The notes under the pieces were generated by a model. The model did no database searches, was not told the origin of the DNA, and worked only from the letters and a program-made list of their open reading frames with translations. This document shows positions 8,380 to 17,660 of a stretch of DNA of 64,000 nt, piece after piece. Origin of the DNA: Daejeonella oryzae DSM 19973 (GTDB lineage Bacteria; Bacteroidota; Bacteroidia; Sphingobacteriales; Sphingobacteriaceae). Made by a program: the position numbers and the translations under genes. How positions within the stretch are numbered: the first letter of the stretch is position 1; every line of letters begins with the position of its first letter. Location of the stretch: NCBI RefSeq assembly GCF_000422945.1, contig NZ_AUHA01000003.1:310001-374000 (forward strand), read 5' to 3'.

Positions 8380-9282
8380 TTAGCGATAGTTATTTAATGA
8401 TTGCGGTTTGAAGCTTACCCATTTTATATACCAATTTTCTGGATCTTTGCCAGTTGCAAAAAACAGAAAATTGTTATCAGGTGTAACATACGGATTTCCT
8501 TGTCCGCCATCATTGATTTTAGCATCAAGTACCCTGGGATCTGTCCAATTCTCATCACCGTTGTTAAAAGAGATCATCAAATCTAGCTGGGTGCCAACGG
8601 AAGCATAAATGAGATAATCTTCATCGGGAGAAACAAATGGAGTGCAATAATTTTCCTCTGCACCCCTGGATAAGTTAAGTTTCCTGGCAATTTCATATTT
8701 ACCATTCACACGTTTTGAAGAGTAAATATTCATTTCTGTATAATCTAAGTTGCTGGCATGAAAATATATCGTTCCTGATTTTGAGACCGAAGGATGCGAT
8801 ACAAGTTTACCCCTCATGTTTGGGATATCAACAAATACCGGTTTAGTCCAAGTTTCATTCTTTTGTTCGGTCTTCCAAATATGCCAGGTTGTAGGAACTT
8901 CATTATAAATTACAGGTCTTGTTGAACTAAAATACAGGGTTTTTCCATCAGGGGAAAAGTTCATCCCGTGTTCGTTAAAATCACTATTAAAAAACGCTTC
9001 TTGTGGCACCGACCATTTATCTTTAACTTTTTTTATGAATAGAACATCGAAATCTGTAAAGTCTTTATTTGAAATTGTGAAATAATATTCTTTTAAGTCA
9101 GGGGAGAATATACCCCTGTGTATAATTTTATTGTTTGGAACCAGTTCCTTTTTAAAGTTTAATGGCCTGGAATCTGGAATTTTATTCACCAGTAAAATTT
9201 CTTTGTGATCCTCTTTGTTGTTTTCAATACTGCAACTTAAGTTAGCACATATTATAAATGCAGATAAGATTTGTATTTTCAT
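8380..9282 (-). CDS. PD40-repeat (TolB-like beta-propeller) lipoprotein
   Basis: A 300-residue protein with an N-terminal hydrophobic signal ending in the lipobox NLSC, so probably anchored in the outer or inner membrane. Repeats of the PD40/WD40-like type are seen, for example FSPDLKEYYFTI, FSPDGKTLYFSSTR, VSKSGTIYFHAS, VSPDEDYLIYAS and VTPDNNFLFFATG. That is about five blades, consistent with a small beta-propeller used for protein or glycan binding. No enzymatic motif is visible. It stands alone between ldhA and the acetyltransferase gene. Confidence 0.8.
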   Translation of the reverse strand: MKIQILSAFIICANLSCSIENNKEDHKEILLVNKIPDSRPLNFKKELVPNNKIIHRGIFSPDLKEYYFTISNKDFTDFDVLFIKKVKDKWSVPQEAFFNSDFNEHGMNFSPDGKTLYFSSTRPVIYNEVPTTWHIWKTEQKNETWTKPVFVDIPNMRGKLVSHPSVSKSGTIYFHASNLDYTEMNIYSSKRVNGKYEIARKLNLSRGAEENYCTPFVSPDEDYLIYASVGTQLDLMISFNNGDENWTDPRVLDAKINDGGQGNPYVTPDNNFLFFATGKDPENWYIKWVSFKPQSLNNYR

Positions 9283-9442
9283 TTTTTACCCCGGATGCCC
9301 GTTCTATGTGGTCCGTAATTTAATTGCACCTCTTTATTCATTCTTTACTAGTTTTCTATCTATACTGCTAATATCGTATAAAACAATTTGGGACACAAAG
9401 ATCTACTCGTTGCGATTCGATGAGCTTTTTTATTATTTACTT

Positions 9443-10012
9443 TTAATCAATAGACCGGATCATCCTGGCGGGCACCCCGCCTACAATGGTATTGTCCGGG
9501 ACATCTTTATTGACTACCGCCCCGGCAGCTACAATGGCATTTTCGCCCACCGTTACGCCGGGTAATATGGTAGCTCCAGCACCGATCCAGGCATTCCGTT
9601 TGATCAGGATAGATTTCAGATCCAGGTCTTTTCTTGCAGAAGGATCTATGGGATGATTTTCTGTAATGAGGTTCACACGTGGTCCGATCTGCACATTGTC
9701 TTCAATGGTTATTCCTCCCATATCGAGGAAACTGCAGGCATGATTTATAAAAACGTTTTTCCCAATCTGTATGTGTTGTCCGAAATTCGTGTAAAAAGGA
9801 ACAAATATGATGGTGCTTCGGTCAATCTTATTTCCGGTAATTTCACTCAAACGATCGCGGATTTGATTAATATCTGTGGATACATTAAGAGTCGCTGATA
9901 ATTTCAGTGTCCGGGCAATAACTTTCCAGGCTTTGGACATTTGAGGATCATCATTTCGAATAATCCCTCCAGCCCGCATCCTTTCAAAGATGTCAGTTTT
10001 GTTTTGGTTCAT
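9443..10012 (-). CDS. Maltose/galactoside-type O-acetyltransferase (hexapeptide repeat)
   Basis: A 189-residue left-handed beta-helix acetyltransferase transferring acetyl from acetyl-CoA to a sugar hydroxyl. Hexapeptide turns run from IQIGKNVFINHACSFLD through ITIEDNVQIGPRVNLIT to NAWIGAGATILPGVTVG and ENAIVAAGAVVNKDV. The catalytic His is in ITENHPID, and the C terminus is the usual VVGGVPARMIR. The first 60 residues are the helical MAT lead-in. A near-identical 69-bp fragment at 7110-7178 shows that this gene was once duplicated nearby. Confidence 0.9.
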   Translation of the reverse strand: MNQNKTDIFERMRAGGIIRNDDPQMSKAWKVIARTLKLSATLNVSTDINQIRDRLSEITGNKIDRSTIIFVPFYTNFGQHIQIGKNVFINHACSFLDMGGITIEDNVQIGPRVNLITENHPIDPSARKDLDLKSILIKRNAWIGAGATILPGVTVGENAIVAAGAVVNKDVPDNTIVGGVPARMIRSID

Positions 10013-10339
10013 GTTTACGGGTTTGAGGCTACAATCATCCTTAAAATTTATATTGTTTTTATCCTTCCGGATTATGGAAGTGCCCGGGGTTTACTCCGCT
10101 AAATAACACTTTATTTTGAAGATGTATTGGATAAATTGCAGGCCTTCTGAATTTAACAGGAACTTTTCATTCCAAATGTAATGCAACCCCCGTTCTAACT
10201 TTCCGGCAGGCTAAAAATGATTTTAGAATGTCTAAACCTCTTCAAACTGTAAGGCTGTCATAAAGCAGGCAAAACTATTCCTTCTTTGCCTGCTTTGCAG
10301 AAAATACACGCGTAAGTATATTCAGAACTTAAGGTCGCT
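10013..10339. other. Gene-free 327-bp intergenic region
   Basis: I see no coding potential. A minus-strand TACATTTG (10173-10180) fits the -7 consensus and could drive the acetyltransferase gene from about 160 bp away. The hairpin at 10262-10296 is listed separately. Confidence 0.5.
10262..10296 (-). terminator. Perfect 12-bp inverted repeat, probable terminator of the aldo/keto reductase gene
   Basis: AAAGCAGGCAAA and TTTGCCTGCTTT pair perfectly around an 11-base loop, 44 bp beyond the stop of the reductase gene. The T-tract is short, so efficiency is uncertain. Confidence 0.6.
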
Positions 10340-11320
10340 TTAACTTTTATCCACCTGCTTCAGGGCTGCCTCGTTATATCTCGCCCCGGTATTCGGATAT
10401 TTTTTAAGCAGTTGTTCGATATTTTCGAAATCGTTTGCAGCTAAATTTACATCAACACATCCGGCATTTTCTTCGAGATATTTCCTCTTCTTGGTTCCCG
10501 GAATCGGGATTACATTTTCTCCCTGCGCCAGCAGCCATGCCAGTGCCAGCTGCGCCGGAGTGCAATTTTTGGCTACTGCTATTTCGGCGAAACCGGAACT
10601 GAGGTTTTGATTATTCCGGCGATATTCTTCCTGATAGCGGGGCAGATTTTTTCGGAAATCATCATCGGCTAAATTTTCTGTGTTAAGCGTATTGGTAATT
10701 AATCCGCGTGCCAGGGGGCTAAAAGGAATAAAGCTTATACCGAGTTGTTTGCAAAGCGGTAAAACTTCTTTCTCCGGATCGCGGGTGAGCAAGGAATATT
10801 CGCTCTGCAGAGCACTGATCGGGTGAATGGCATGTCCTTTACGGATAGAATTTGGCGATGCTTCGGATAATCCAAGGTAACGAACTTTTCCTTCTTTAAC
10901 CAGTTCTGCCATGGCGCCAACCATTTCCTCAACGGGAACGTTGGGATCTATACGGTGTGCGTAATAAAGGTCAATCACATCAATATTTAATCGTTTTAAA
11001 CTTGCTTCAACCGCTTTTTTGATGTAGGCAGGCGAGCCGTTAAAACTCATTCCATTTTCTGTATTGGTAAAACCAAATTTTGTAGCAATGAAAACTTTAT
11101 CACGGTTGGGCGCCAGTACTTTTGAGATCAGTTCTTCATTTTTGCCGCTTCCATACACGTCTGCTGTATCCCAGAAATTTATTCCCAGATCAAGCGCTTT
11201 ATTTAAGGTGGCTATTGATTCTTTGTCGTCGGGTTGGCCATAGGCATGGCTCATGCTCATGCAGCCCAAACCAATTGCCGAAAGTTTTTCTGATGTATTA
11301 CCTAAGGTTCTGTAAATCAT
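10340..11320 (-). CDS. Aldo/keto reductase
   Basis: A 326-residue NADPH-dependent aldo/keto reductase of the AKR13-like group. The catalytic tetrad is visible: Asp and Tyr in FWDTADVYG, Lys in FIATKFGF, and His in LYYAHRID. Cofactor-binding segments LGLSEAS, QSEYSLLTR and PIPGTKKRKYLEEN are present. The substrate cannot be told; enzymes of this group reduce aldehydes and methylglyoxal-type compounds. It is a single gene with a terminator-like hairpin after its stop. Confidence 0.92.
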   Translation of the reverse strand: MIYRTLGNTSEKLSAIGLGCMSMSHAYGQPDDKESIATLNKALDLGINFWDTADVYGSGKNEELISKVLAPNRDKVFIATKFGFTNTENGMSFNGSPAYIKKAVEASLKRLNIDVIDLYYAHRIDPNVPVEEMVGAMAELVKEGKVRYLGLSEASPNSIRKGHAIHPISALQSEYSLLTRDPEKEVLPLCKQLGISFIPFSPLARGLITNTLNTENLADDDFRKNLPRYQEEYRRNNQNLSSGFAEIAVAKNCTPAQLALAWLLAQGENVIPIPGTKKRKYLEENAGCVDVNLAANDFENIEQLLKKYPNTGARYNEAALKQVDKS

Positions 11321-11512
11321 AAAAATGCTCTTATTTAGTACTATTACAATTGGTGATTGGAACGGTTTGGAGCTTTTAATATGAAAGGGCTTCTTTTATT
11401 TCAATTTCAAAATCGAATTTAAAATGCGGTCATTACTCAAGCCAACCTGCTCCTTCACCTGGTTTCGGACACCTTGTTTATACCCGAAAAATTTACCATC
11501 CAAAAATCGTAA

Positions 11513-11647
11513 CTATTCTTCCTGATTTGCCTGGCCCTGCTTTTTCATCCGATCTCTGTTCTGATTTTGTGCCAGAACAGTACTTCCTGAAACCAATAAA
11601 GGCAATACTAATATTAAAACATTTTTTTTATAACTGTTAATTTTGAT
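11513..11647 (-). CDS. Small secreted peptide, start codon apparently ATC
   Basis: A 44-codon frame that encodes a convincing signal peptide: a basic start (KINSYKKN), a hydrophobic core (VLILVLPLLVSGS) and a VLAQ cleavage site. A polar tail rich in Gln, Asn and Lys follows, ending QANQEE. In-frame there is a stop just upstream and no ATG, GTG or TTG before the signal sequence. The codon where ATG belongs is ATC (bases 11647-11645), one base away. It is therefore a gene with a very rare start, a start-loss pseudogene, or a base error. The rest of the 520-bp gap between the reductase and the ABC gene holds only a possible promoter. Confidence 0.45.
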   Translation of the reverse strand: MKINSYKKNVLILVLPLLVSGSTVLAQNQNRDRMKKQGQANQEE

Positions 11648-11764
11648 TACTTATTATTTCTTTAATTAAAGTTTGAAACTATAAAAAATAAGTAAGGAGT
11701 GATAAATATTCAGGACGGGAATGATTTTAATCAGCCGCTGACAGGTTCGTAGATAAAAATCCCG

Positions 11765-11794
11765 TTTTGGTCGATTATTTCTAAGATAGCTTGC
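11765..11794 (+). promoter_or_regulatory. Possible promoter of the ABC transporter operon
   Basis: TTTTG and TAGCTTGC lie 17 bases apart, close to the Bacteroidota -33 (TTTG) and -7 (TAnnTTTG) elements, leaving a leader of about 40 nt before the ATG at 11841. Weak match, no experimental support. Confidence 0.3.
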
Positions 11795-11840
11795 TATACA
11801 TAGTACTATATATTAAATTGCAGCAGCTATTCAATAAACT

Positions 11841-12755
11841 ATGTCTCTAAAGATTAACAACATTTCCAAAACATATCCGAATGGTGTTCAGGCGCTGAGG
11901 GATGTTACCCTTACTGTTCCAAATGGTATGTATGGGCTGCTGGGACCTAACGGGGCCGGAAAATCTACCCTGATGCGAATCCTGGCTACCTTACAGGTAC
12001 CTGACCAGGGCAGTATTCAGCTTGTTAATTCAGCAGGATCAGTACTTGATGTTCTGAACCAGAAAGAGGAACTGCGCAAGACACTGGGTTACCTGCCGCA
12101 GGAGTTTGGGCTCTATCCCAATTCAAAAGCAGAGGATCTGCTCGATTACTTTGCTGTACTCAAAGGCATCATTAAGCGGACTTCACGAAAGGAAGTGGTA
12201 GAAGCATTACTGAAACAAACGAATCTCTGGGAGGTGCGCAGACAGAAATTGGCCGGCTTTTCAGGTGGGATGAAACAGCGTTTTGGTGTGGCAGTGGCAC
12301 TTCTGGGAAATCCCAGATTAATGATTGTTGACGAGCCGACAGCAGGGCTGGACCCGGCTGAACGTGTTCGCTTTCTGAACCTCCTGAGCGAGCTGGGCGA
12401 GAACAGCGTGGTAATTCTGTCTACCCACATTGTAGAAGATGTGACTGAGCTTTGTACCCGGATGGCTATCATTAACAAAGGTCAGATTCTGCAGGAAGCT
12501 GACCCTCTTAAAGCAGTTGCGGAAATCAAAGGAATGATCTGGCGCCGCATTGTTGAGAAAAGGGCCTTGCCGGATTTACAGCGGGAGCATAAGATCATCT
12601 CTCACAAACTGCTGAGTAGTAAAACAGTTGTCCACATCTACAGCGAAGAAGATCCCGGAGATGGGTTTGAACTGGTGGCACCTGATCTGGAAGATGTTTA
12701 TTTCTGCAGCATGGCCGGGCATACCGGAAACTTTAATAAGGAGCCTGCATTATGA
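11841..12755 (+). CDS. ABC transporter ATP-binding protein
   Basis: A 304-residue ABC ATPase. Walker A is GPNGAGKST, the Q-loop lies in YLPQEFGLYP, the signature is FSGGMKQRFGV, Walker B plus D-loop is LMIVDEPTAGLD, and the H-loop is STHIVED. The 70-residue C-terminal extension is typical of ABC-2 type exporters. Its stop overlaps the start of the permease/peptidase gene by 4 bp (ATGA), so the two are translated together and form one transporter. The substrate is unknown. Confidence 0.93.
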   Translation: MSLKINNISKTYPNGVQALRDVTLTVPNGMYGLLGPNGAGKSTLMRILATLQVPDQGSIQLVNSAGSVLDVLNQKEELRKTLGYLPQEFGLYPNSKAEDLLDYFAVLKGIIKRTSRKEVVEALLKQTNLWEVRRQKLAGFSGGMKQRFGVAVALLGNPRLMIVDEPTAGLDPAERVRFLNLLSELGENSVVILSTHIVEDVTELCTRMAIINKGQILQEADPLKAVAEIKGMIWRRIVEKRALPDLQREHKIISHKLLSSKTVVHIYSEEDPGDGFELVAPDLEDVYFCSMAGHTGNFNKEPAL

Positions 12756-15700
12756 AACTCTGGACAATTTTTCGCTTTGAGTTCAGCTATCTGGCAGGAC
12801 GCATTGTAACCTGGTTATATCTAGCGGTTCTTTTCTTGTTTACCCTTGTTATGAACCAGCTAACTTCTCCTGGCGATGGCGTATACGTTAACAACACTTT
12901 CCATATAACGGCTATTACGGTCATCGGCATCCTGATCTGGCTTGTCATGTCCGCTTCCATAGCTGGTGAAGCCGCCGCAAGGGATATGAAGGCGAGGATG
13001 TATTCCCTCACATATACCAGTCCGGTTTCAAAGTCCGACTACCTGGGCGGACGATTTCTTGCCGCCTTTTCTGTGAACGCATTGCTGATACTTTCTTTGC
13101 CTTTGGGTGTGTTAATTTTCTTTTATCTGCCTGGAATGGAGGAGGGAGAATTCGGGCCTTTCAGGGCATGGCCTTATCTGAGTGTTTATTTACTGATCGC
13201 ATTGCCCGCTGTGTTTTTAGCAACAGCATTGCAATTCTGCTTTGCCGCACTTAACCGCCAGGTGATGAGCAGTTACCTTGCCAGTTTATTGTTAGCCCTT
13301 GTTGCTCAGATAATCGCCATTACTGTAGCGAAACTGTTCGGAAACTGGGATTTAGTAAAATTACTGGATCCGGTTGGTATTGCCGGTATTGTTGGCAATG
13401 AACTGCAGACCTGGACGGCAGCTGATAAAAATACGCGGCTGATTACCCTGGAAGGAATGTTTCTATGGAACCGCCTTTTGTGGATTAGCCTTGCTGCAGG
13501 AACTTTAATATTTACCTATAAACGCTTCAGTTTTGCCTATCCTGAAACGAATATTCGATGGAAATTATTTAGAAACAAGCCAACCATACAGTCTAAATTA
13601 AATTCTGAAAAGTCAGTTCCGGAAGCAAGGGCCATTTCGGTTCCGCATGTTTCACGAAATTTCGGCTTTGCGACATGGTTCTATCAGACATGTATGATAG
13701 CCGGAGCATCTTTTAAAAAGATTGCCAGGAATCCTGTAGGACTTACACTTGTAGCTGCTATTGTCACGCTCTCGGTAATATTTGCCTCCCGGATCATGAT
13801 ACAGTATGGAATTCCCGTGATTCCTACTACCCAACAGGTAATAGGTTATCTGTGCAGTGCTGTTGTAAACGTTAGTTCGCCATGGGTGGTCATTCCGCTG
13901 CTCATTATGTACTTCATGGGTGAGCTTGTCTGGGCAGAACGGGACGGAGGCCTGAATGATCTGACCGATGCAACACCGGTGCCTGAATGGGTACTTCTGA
14001 TTGGTAAATTCCTGGGGATGGCGCTGATTATTATTATTTGGATGGCATTGCTGATGGCGGGAGGTATTTTAATGCAGTTGAGCCTTGGTTACGATAAATT
14101 GGATATTGGCCTTTACCTGCAAGCTCTCTTCGGACTTCAATTCGCAGACTACCTGATTTTTACTCTTCTTGCCCTCATTGTACACGTGCTGGTAAATCAG
14201 AAATCTATAGCTCATATTGTTATATTATTGGCTTTCAGCTTTATGGCTTTTCCATCTATCTTCCAGGTTGAACACAGTATGCTTATTTTTGGAAAAGATC
14301 CGGGATGGAGGTACACCGATATGCGTGGCTTCGGATCTACAATTGGACCCTGGCTCTGGTTTAAAGCTTATTGGTTCGCCTGGTCTATGCTGCTGGCAGT
14401 TGCTGCAAGATTGCTCTGGGCAAGCGGAAGAGAACGAAGTTTCAAATATCGTATTCAACTAATTCGGCAGCGTTTTTCAGGCTCAACAAGATGGGTTACA
14501 ATACTTGGTTTAATACTTGTAATTACGCTTGGAAGCTTTATTTTATATAATACGAATGTGCTGAATGAATACCTGACCAGCTTTGACCTCAATGAACGGA
14601 AAGCTCAGTACGAAAAACTCTACGGCAGATACAGAAACCGCCCGCAACCACAACTTACCGCAACAAAACTTCTTGTTGAGATTTATCCGGAAAGTAAGAA
14701 AGTAGGTATCCGGGCAAGTTATACACTGGTGAATAATACCGGAGTACAGATAGATTCTATACATTTTGGGAGTGTTTCCGGGATAGCACCTGCTGAAATC
14801 AATTTCAACCGATCAGCCACCGCCGTACTGACAGACCAAAAACTCAGTTACTACATTTACACTCTGAAGCAGGCATTAATGCCTGGAGATTCATTGAAAT
14901 TAAACTTTGTTGTAAACTATGAACAAACCGGATTTCGTCATAGCGGGACAAAAGAATTGCTGGTAAAGAACGGCACACATTTCAATAATTACGATTTATT
15001 GCCATCCGTAGGATACCAACCTTACCGGGAACTCAATGATGCCGTTATCCGGAAAAAATATAAGCTCCGTGCACGACCAGAGATACAATCTCTTTATGAT
15101 TCAAAAGCACAGAAAAAGCCACTCAGTACCGATCAGGTTATTTTTGAAGCTATTATAGGTACCTCAAAAGATGAAATTGCCGTTGCACCGGGTACATTGC
15201 AAAAGAGCTGGACAAAAGGTAGTCGGCGATACTTCCAATATAAAACGAACGCTCCGATAGGGGGCGAGTACACGATTTTATCAGGGAACTATGCAGTTAA
15301 GGAAAGCAGCTGGAATGATGTAGCGATCAGGATTTACTATCATCCCGGTCATGATGAAAATATAGACCGGATGATCCGGAGCGTAAAAGCTTCGCTTTCG
15401 TATTATTCGGAGGAGTTTGGTCCCTATCCCTTCAAGTATTTCACGGTAATAGAGAGGGCAGGTACCGATGCCGGAGCAAGTGCGGATGCTGGAATGATAT
15501 ACTATGGAGAAACTTATTCTTTGTTGAGACCAGACGACAGTCAGAAGGGCTTTGATCTTCCGTATTATATTTTAGCACATGAAGTAGCGCACCAATGGTG
15601 GGGACTCGCCAGCTTAAGCCCGGCAAACGTGGAAGGAGCCGGTGTTTTGATTGAAGGTCTTTCGGTATATTCCGGCATGCAGGTTCTCGAGAAGGAATAT

Positions 15701-16345
15701 GGCATGGGGCATTTGCAGCAATATGTGAATTACCTGCATTCTTCTTACGAAATGCCACGTACCCTCGCGACAGCTTCCTTAATCCGGGCAAATGAATCTT
15801 TTTTATATTATCGAAAAGGTGGACTCGCAATGTATGCTCTTAGTAAGTATATCGGTAAAGAAAAAGTCAATAATGCATTACGGATTCTTCTTCAAAAGCA
15901 CCAGTCAGGAGAGTTACCACTTCCTACTACTCTTGATCTTTTTCAGGAGATTAAACAGGTGACCCCGGACTCATTAAATTACCTGTTACAGGATCTGTTT
16001 ATGAAAAACACCTACTGGCGGCTAAAAACAAAGCAAATTGCTGCAAAACAAATTAAAGCCGGAAACTGGCAGGTAACACTGAAGGTTCATGCTCAAAAGG
16101 TGGTAGTTGACAGTACGGGTGCAGAATTTGATATGCCGATGAATGACTTACTGGAAATTGGCCTGTATGTGGAAAATAAAGGGCTGAATGACCCTCTCTA
16201 CCTTCAGATGCATCGCATCCGCTCCGGTGAGCAGACTATAAAAGTTAACGTTCCCCGACAACCTGATCGCGGCGGTATTGATCCCAACTCCCTGATGATC
16301 GATATACGAACGGATGATAATATGATGGAACTGGGCGGAAGATAA
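12752..16345 (+). CDS. ABC-2 permease fused to M1-family aminopeptidase
   Basis: A 1197-residue fusion. Residues 1-560 hold two sets of transmembrane helices of the ABC-2 permease type (for example near residues 18-35, 65-85, 110-135 and 150-200, with a second set from about 330). A further helix lies near 590. The periplasmic C-terminal part is an M1 metallopeptidase: YFTVIERAGTDAG, the zinc motif HEVAHQWWG near residue 946, and the third ligand Glu in LIEGLSVYSG. The domain probably processes peptides coming through, or next to, the transporter. The fusion architecture recurs in Bacteroidota, but its physiological role is not known to me. A strong hairpin follows the gene. Confidence 0.9.
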   Translation: MKLWTIFRFEFSYLAGRIVTWLYLAVLFLFTLVMNQLTSPGDGVYVNNTFHITAITVIGILIWLVMSASIAGEAAARDMKARMYSLTYTSPVSKSDYLGGRFLAAFSVNALLILSLPLGVLIFFYLPGMEEGEFGPFRAWPYLSVYLLIALPAVFLATALQFCFAALNRQVMSSYLASLLLALVAQIIAITVAKLFGNWDLVKLLDPVGIAGIVGNELQTWTAADKNTRLITLEGMFLWNRLLWISLAAGTLIFTYKRFSFAYPETNIRWKLFRNKPTIQSKLNSEKSVPEARAISVPHVSRNFGFATWFYQTCMIAGASFKKIARNPVGLTLVAAIVTLSVIFASRIMIQYGIPVIPTTQQVIGYLCSAVVNVSSPWVVIPLLIMYFMGELVWAERDGGLNDLTDATPVPEWVLLIGKFLGMALIIIIWMALLMAGGILMQLSLGYDKLDIGLYLQALFGLQFADYLIFTLLALIVHVLVNQKSIAHIVILLAFSFMAFPSIFQVEHSMLIFGKDPGWRYTDMRGFGSTIGPWLWFKAYWFAWSMLLAVAARLLWASGRERSFKYRIQLIRQRFSGSTRWVTILGLILVITLGSFILYNTNVLNEYLTSFDLNERKAQYEKLYGRYRNRPQPQLTATKLLVEIYPESKKVGIRASYTLVNNTGVQIDSIHFGSVSGIAPAEINFNRSATAVLTDQKLSYYIYTLKQALMPGDSLKLNFVVNYEQTGFRHSGTKELLVKNGTHFNNYDLLPSVGYQPYRELNDAVIRKKYKLRARPEIQSLYDSKAQKKPLSTDQVIFEAIIGTSKDEIAVAPGTLQKSWTKGSRRYFQYKTNAPIGGEYTILSGNYAVKESSWNDVAIRIYYHPGHDENIDRMIRSVKASLSYYSEEFGPYPFKYFTVIERAGTDAGASADAGMIYYGETYSLLRPDDSQKGFDLPYYILAHEVAHQWWGLASLSPANVEGAGVLIEGLSVYSGMQVLEKEYGMGHLQQYVNYLHSSYEMPRTLATASLIRANESFLYYRKGGLAMYALSKYIGKEKVNNALRILLQKHQSGELPLPTTLDLFQEIKQVTPDSLNYLLQDLFMKNTYWRLKTKQIAAKQIKAGNWQVTLKVHAQKVVVDSTGAEFDMPMNDLLEIGLYVENKGLNDPLYLQMHRIRSGEQTIKVNVPRQPDRGGIDPNSLMIDIRTDDNMMELGGR

Positions 16346-16361
16346 TTTAATTCCAGGTAAA

Positions 16362-16384
16362 AGCCAGCTATCCTTTAGCTGGCT
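16362..16384. terminator. Bidirectional terminator hairpin
   Basis: A perfect 9-bp stem AGCCAGCTA / TAGCTGGCT with a TCCTT loop lies between two convergent genes. On the minus strand it is followed by TTTTACC, on the plus strand by CTTGCC. Confidence 0.75.
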
Positions 16385-16404
16385 CTTGCCCGATTAATGA
16401 ACAA

Positions 16405-17358
16405 TCAATTCATTTTTGAAGATTTGACTGCTACAACCGCTTTTTTGCTAAAAGCCTTTTTTAGAAGTCCCACTATTTTCTCCACAATAAAACCGACAAT
16501 CAAGCCCCCAACCGCACAAGCAATTACTTTGGCAAGCCAGGCAAGCGCCGGTATATGGGCTAAACCTTCTTCCAGATCATGCAATAAATGACTTGTAAAC
16601 GGAATGCCGTGAGCAATGATTTCGGCACCAACCCAAAGCATGGCAGCCGTACCCACGTAACTCAGAATCCGCAGAAAATGCGGCATGAATTTGACAATGC
16701 CACGGCCAAACTTCTGTGTTGCAGAGTGGAATTTATCCTGCGCCAAGTGTACGCCGATATCGTCGGCTTTTACGATAAGGCCAACAAAACCATATACCGC
16801 TATGGTAATAAAAACAGCAACGGCCAGCATTACCACAACCTGGTTTAGCAGCGGCTGATCTGTGACCTGGCTGTAAGCAATGGCCATAATTTCTGCCGAT
16901 AGAATAATATCCGTTCGCACAGCACCCGTAACCCGTTCCTTTTCCAGTTCTTCCGGGGTAATGGTTATTACAGCTTCTTTTTCAGGGTCCACATCGTGGT
17001 GCTTGCTAAACATAGAATGCACCTTTTCATATCCTTCAAAACATAAATAAGCACCTCCAAACATTAAAATAGGCGTAATAGCCCATGGGGCAAAAAAACC
17101 AAGCAGCAAGGCCCCCGGACTCAGGAAAAGCAGTTTATTGATCAGCGATTTTTTGGCAATCTGGAAAATGATCGAAAGTTCGCGGGAGGGATCGAGGCCC
17201 ACAACATACTTGGGTGTAACCGCCGTATCGTCAATCACGATGCCCGACACTTTCCCGGTGGTTTTTGCTACCTGGGCGGGCACATCATCCAAACTGGCTG
17301 CGCTTACTTTTACCAAAGCAGAAATGTCATCTAATAAAGCAAATAATCCTGAAGCCAT
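16405..17358 (-). CDS. DUF808 family membrane protein (YedI-like)
   Basis: A 317-residue integral membrane protein. The N terminus MASGLFALLDDISALVK and the segment DDTAVTPKYVVGLDPSRELSI are hallmarks of the DUF808 family. Several hydrophobic segments follow, including SPGALLLGFFAPWAITPILMF, two long helices around residues 155-210, and VIACAVGGLIVGFIV near the C terminus. The function of the family is unknown. The gene stands alone, convergent with the ABC/M1 operon across a shared hairpin. Confidence 0.88.
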   Translation of the reverse strand: MASGLFALLDDISALVKVSAASLDDVPAQVAKTTGKVSGIVIDDTAVTPKYVVGLDPSRELSIIFQIAKKSLINKLLFLSPGALLLGFFAPWAITPILMFGGAYLCFEGYEKVHSMFSKHHDVDPEKEAVITITPEELEKERVTGAVRTDIILSAEIMAIAYSQVTDQPLLNQVVVMLAVAVFITIAVYGFVGLIVKADDIGVHLAQDKFHSATQKFGRGIVKFMPHFLRILSYVGTAAMLWVGAEIIAHGIPFTSHLLHDLEEGLAHIPALAWLAKVIACAVGGLIVGFIVEKIVGLLKKAFSKKAVVAVKSSKMN

Positions 17359-17660
17359 ATTTTAATTGTTCGTTCTTTAATTTTGTATAAACTGATATGC
17401 TTATTTTAAATAGTTGCTATGCAGCAATTTAAATACAGCCTTTTAATTAACAAGTTTGATAGTTACAAAAATTATTTACCCATAACCTATTTGCCAAATA
17501 TAAACCTTCCAATCGATAAGGAGTTTTGAAAAAAATAAAGAAAAGCAAATACAGGAATCTGTATAAATACAATAACCTATTGATAAGTCATTTGGCCAAA
17601 AATATTATTTAAAAGACTCAGCTATTTTTTTTCATCCGGCAATGGGACTAGTTATGACTG
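17359..17660. other. Gene-free AT-rich 302-bp spacer
   Basis: No reading frame or repeat that I can support. A minus-strand TATATTTG (17495-17502) matches the -7 consensus, 137 bp before the DUF808 start, but no -33 partner is visible. Confidence 0.4.

Noticed and set aside
9215-9565. 116-residue plus-strand frame
   Set aside because: Antisense to the lipoprotein signal and acetyltransferase C terminus; both minus-strand genes are clear.
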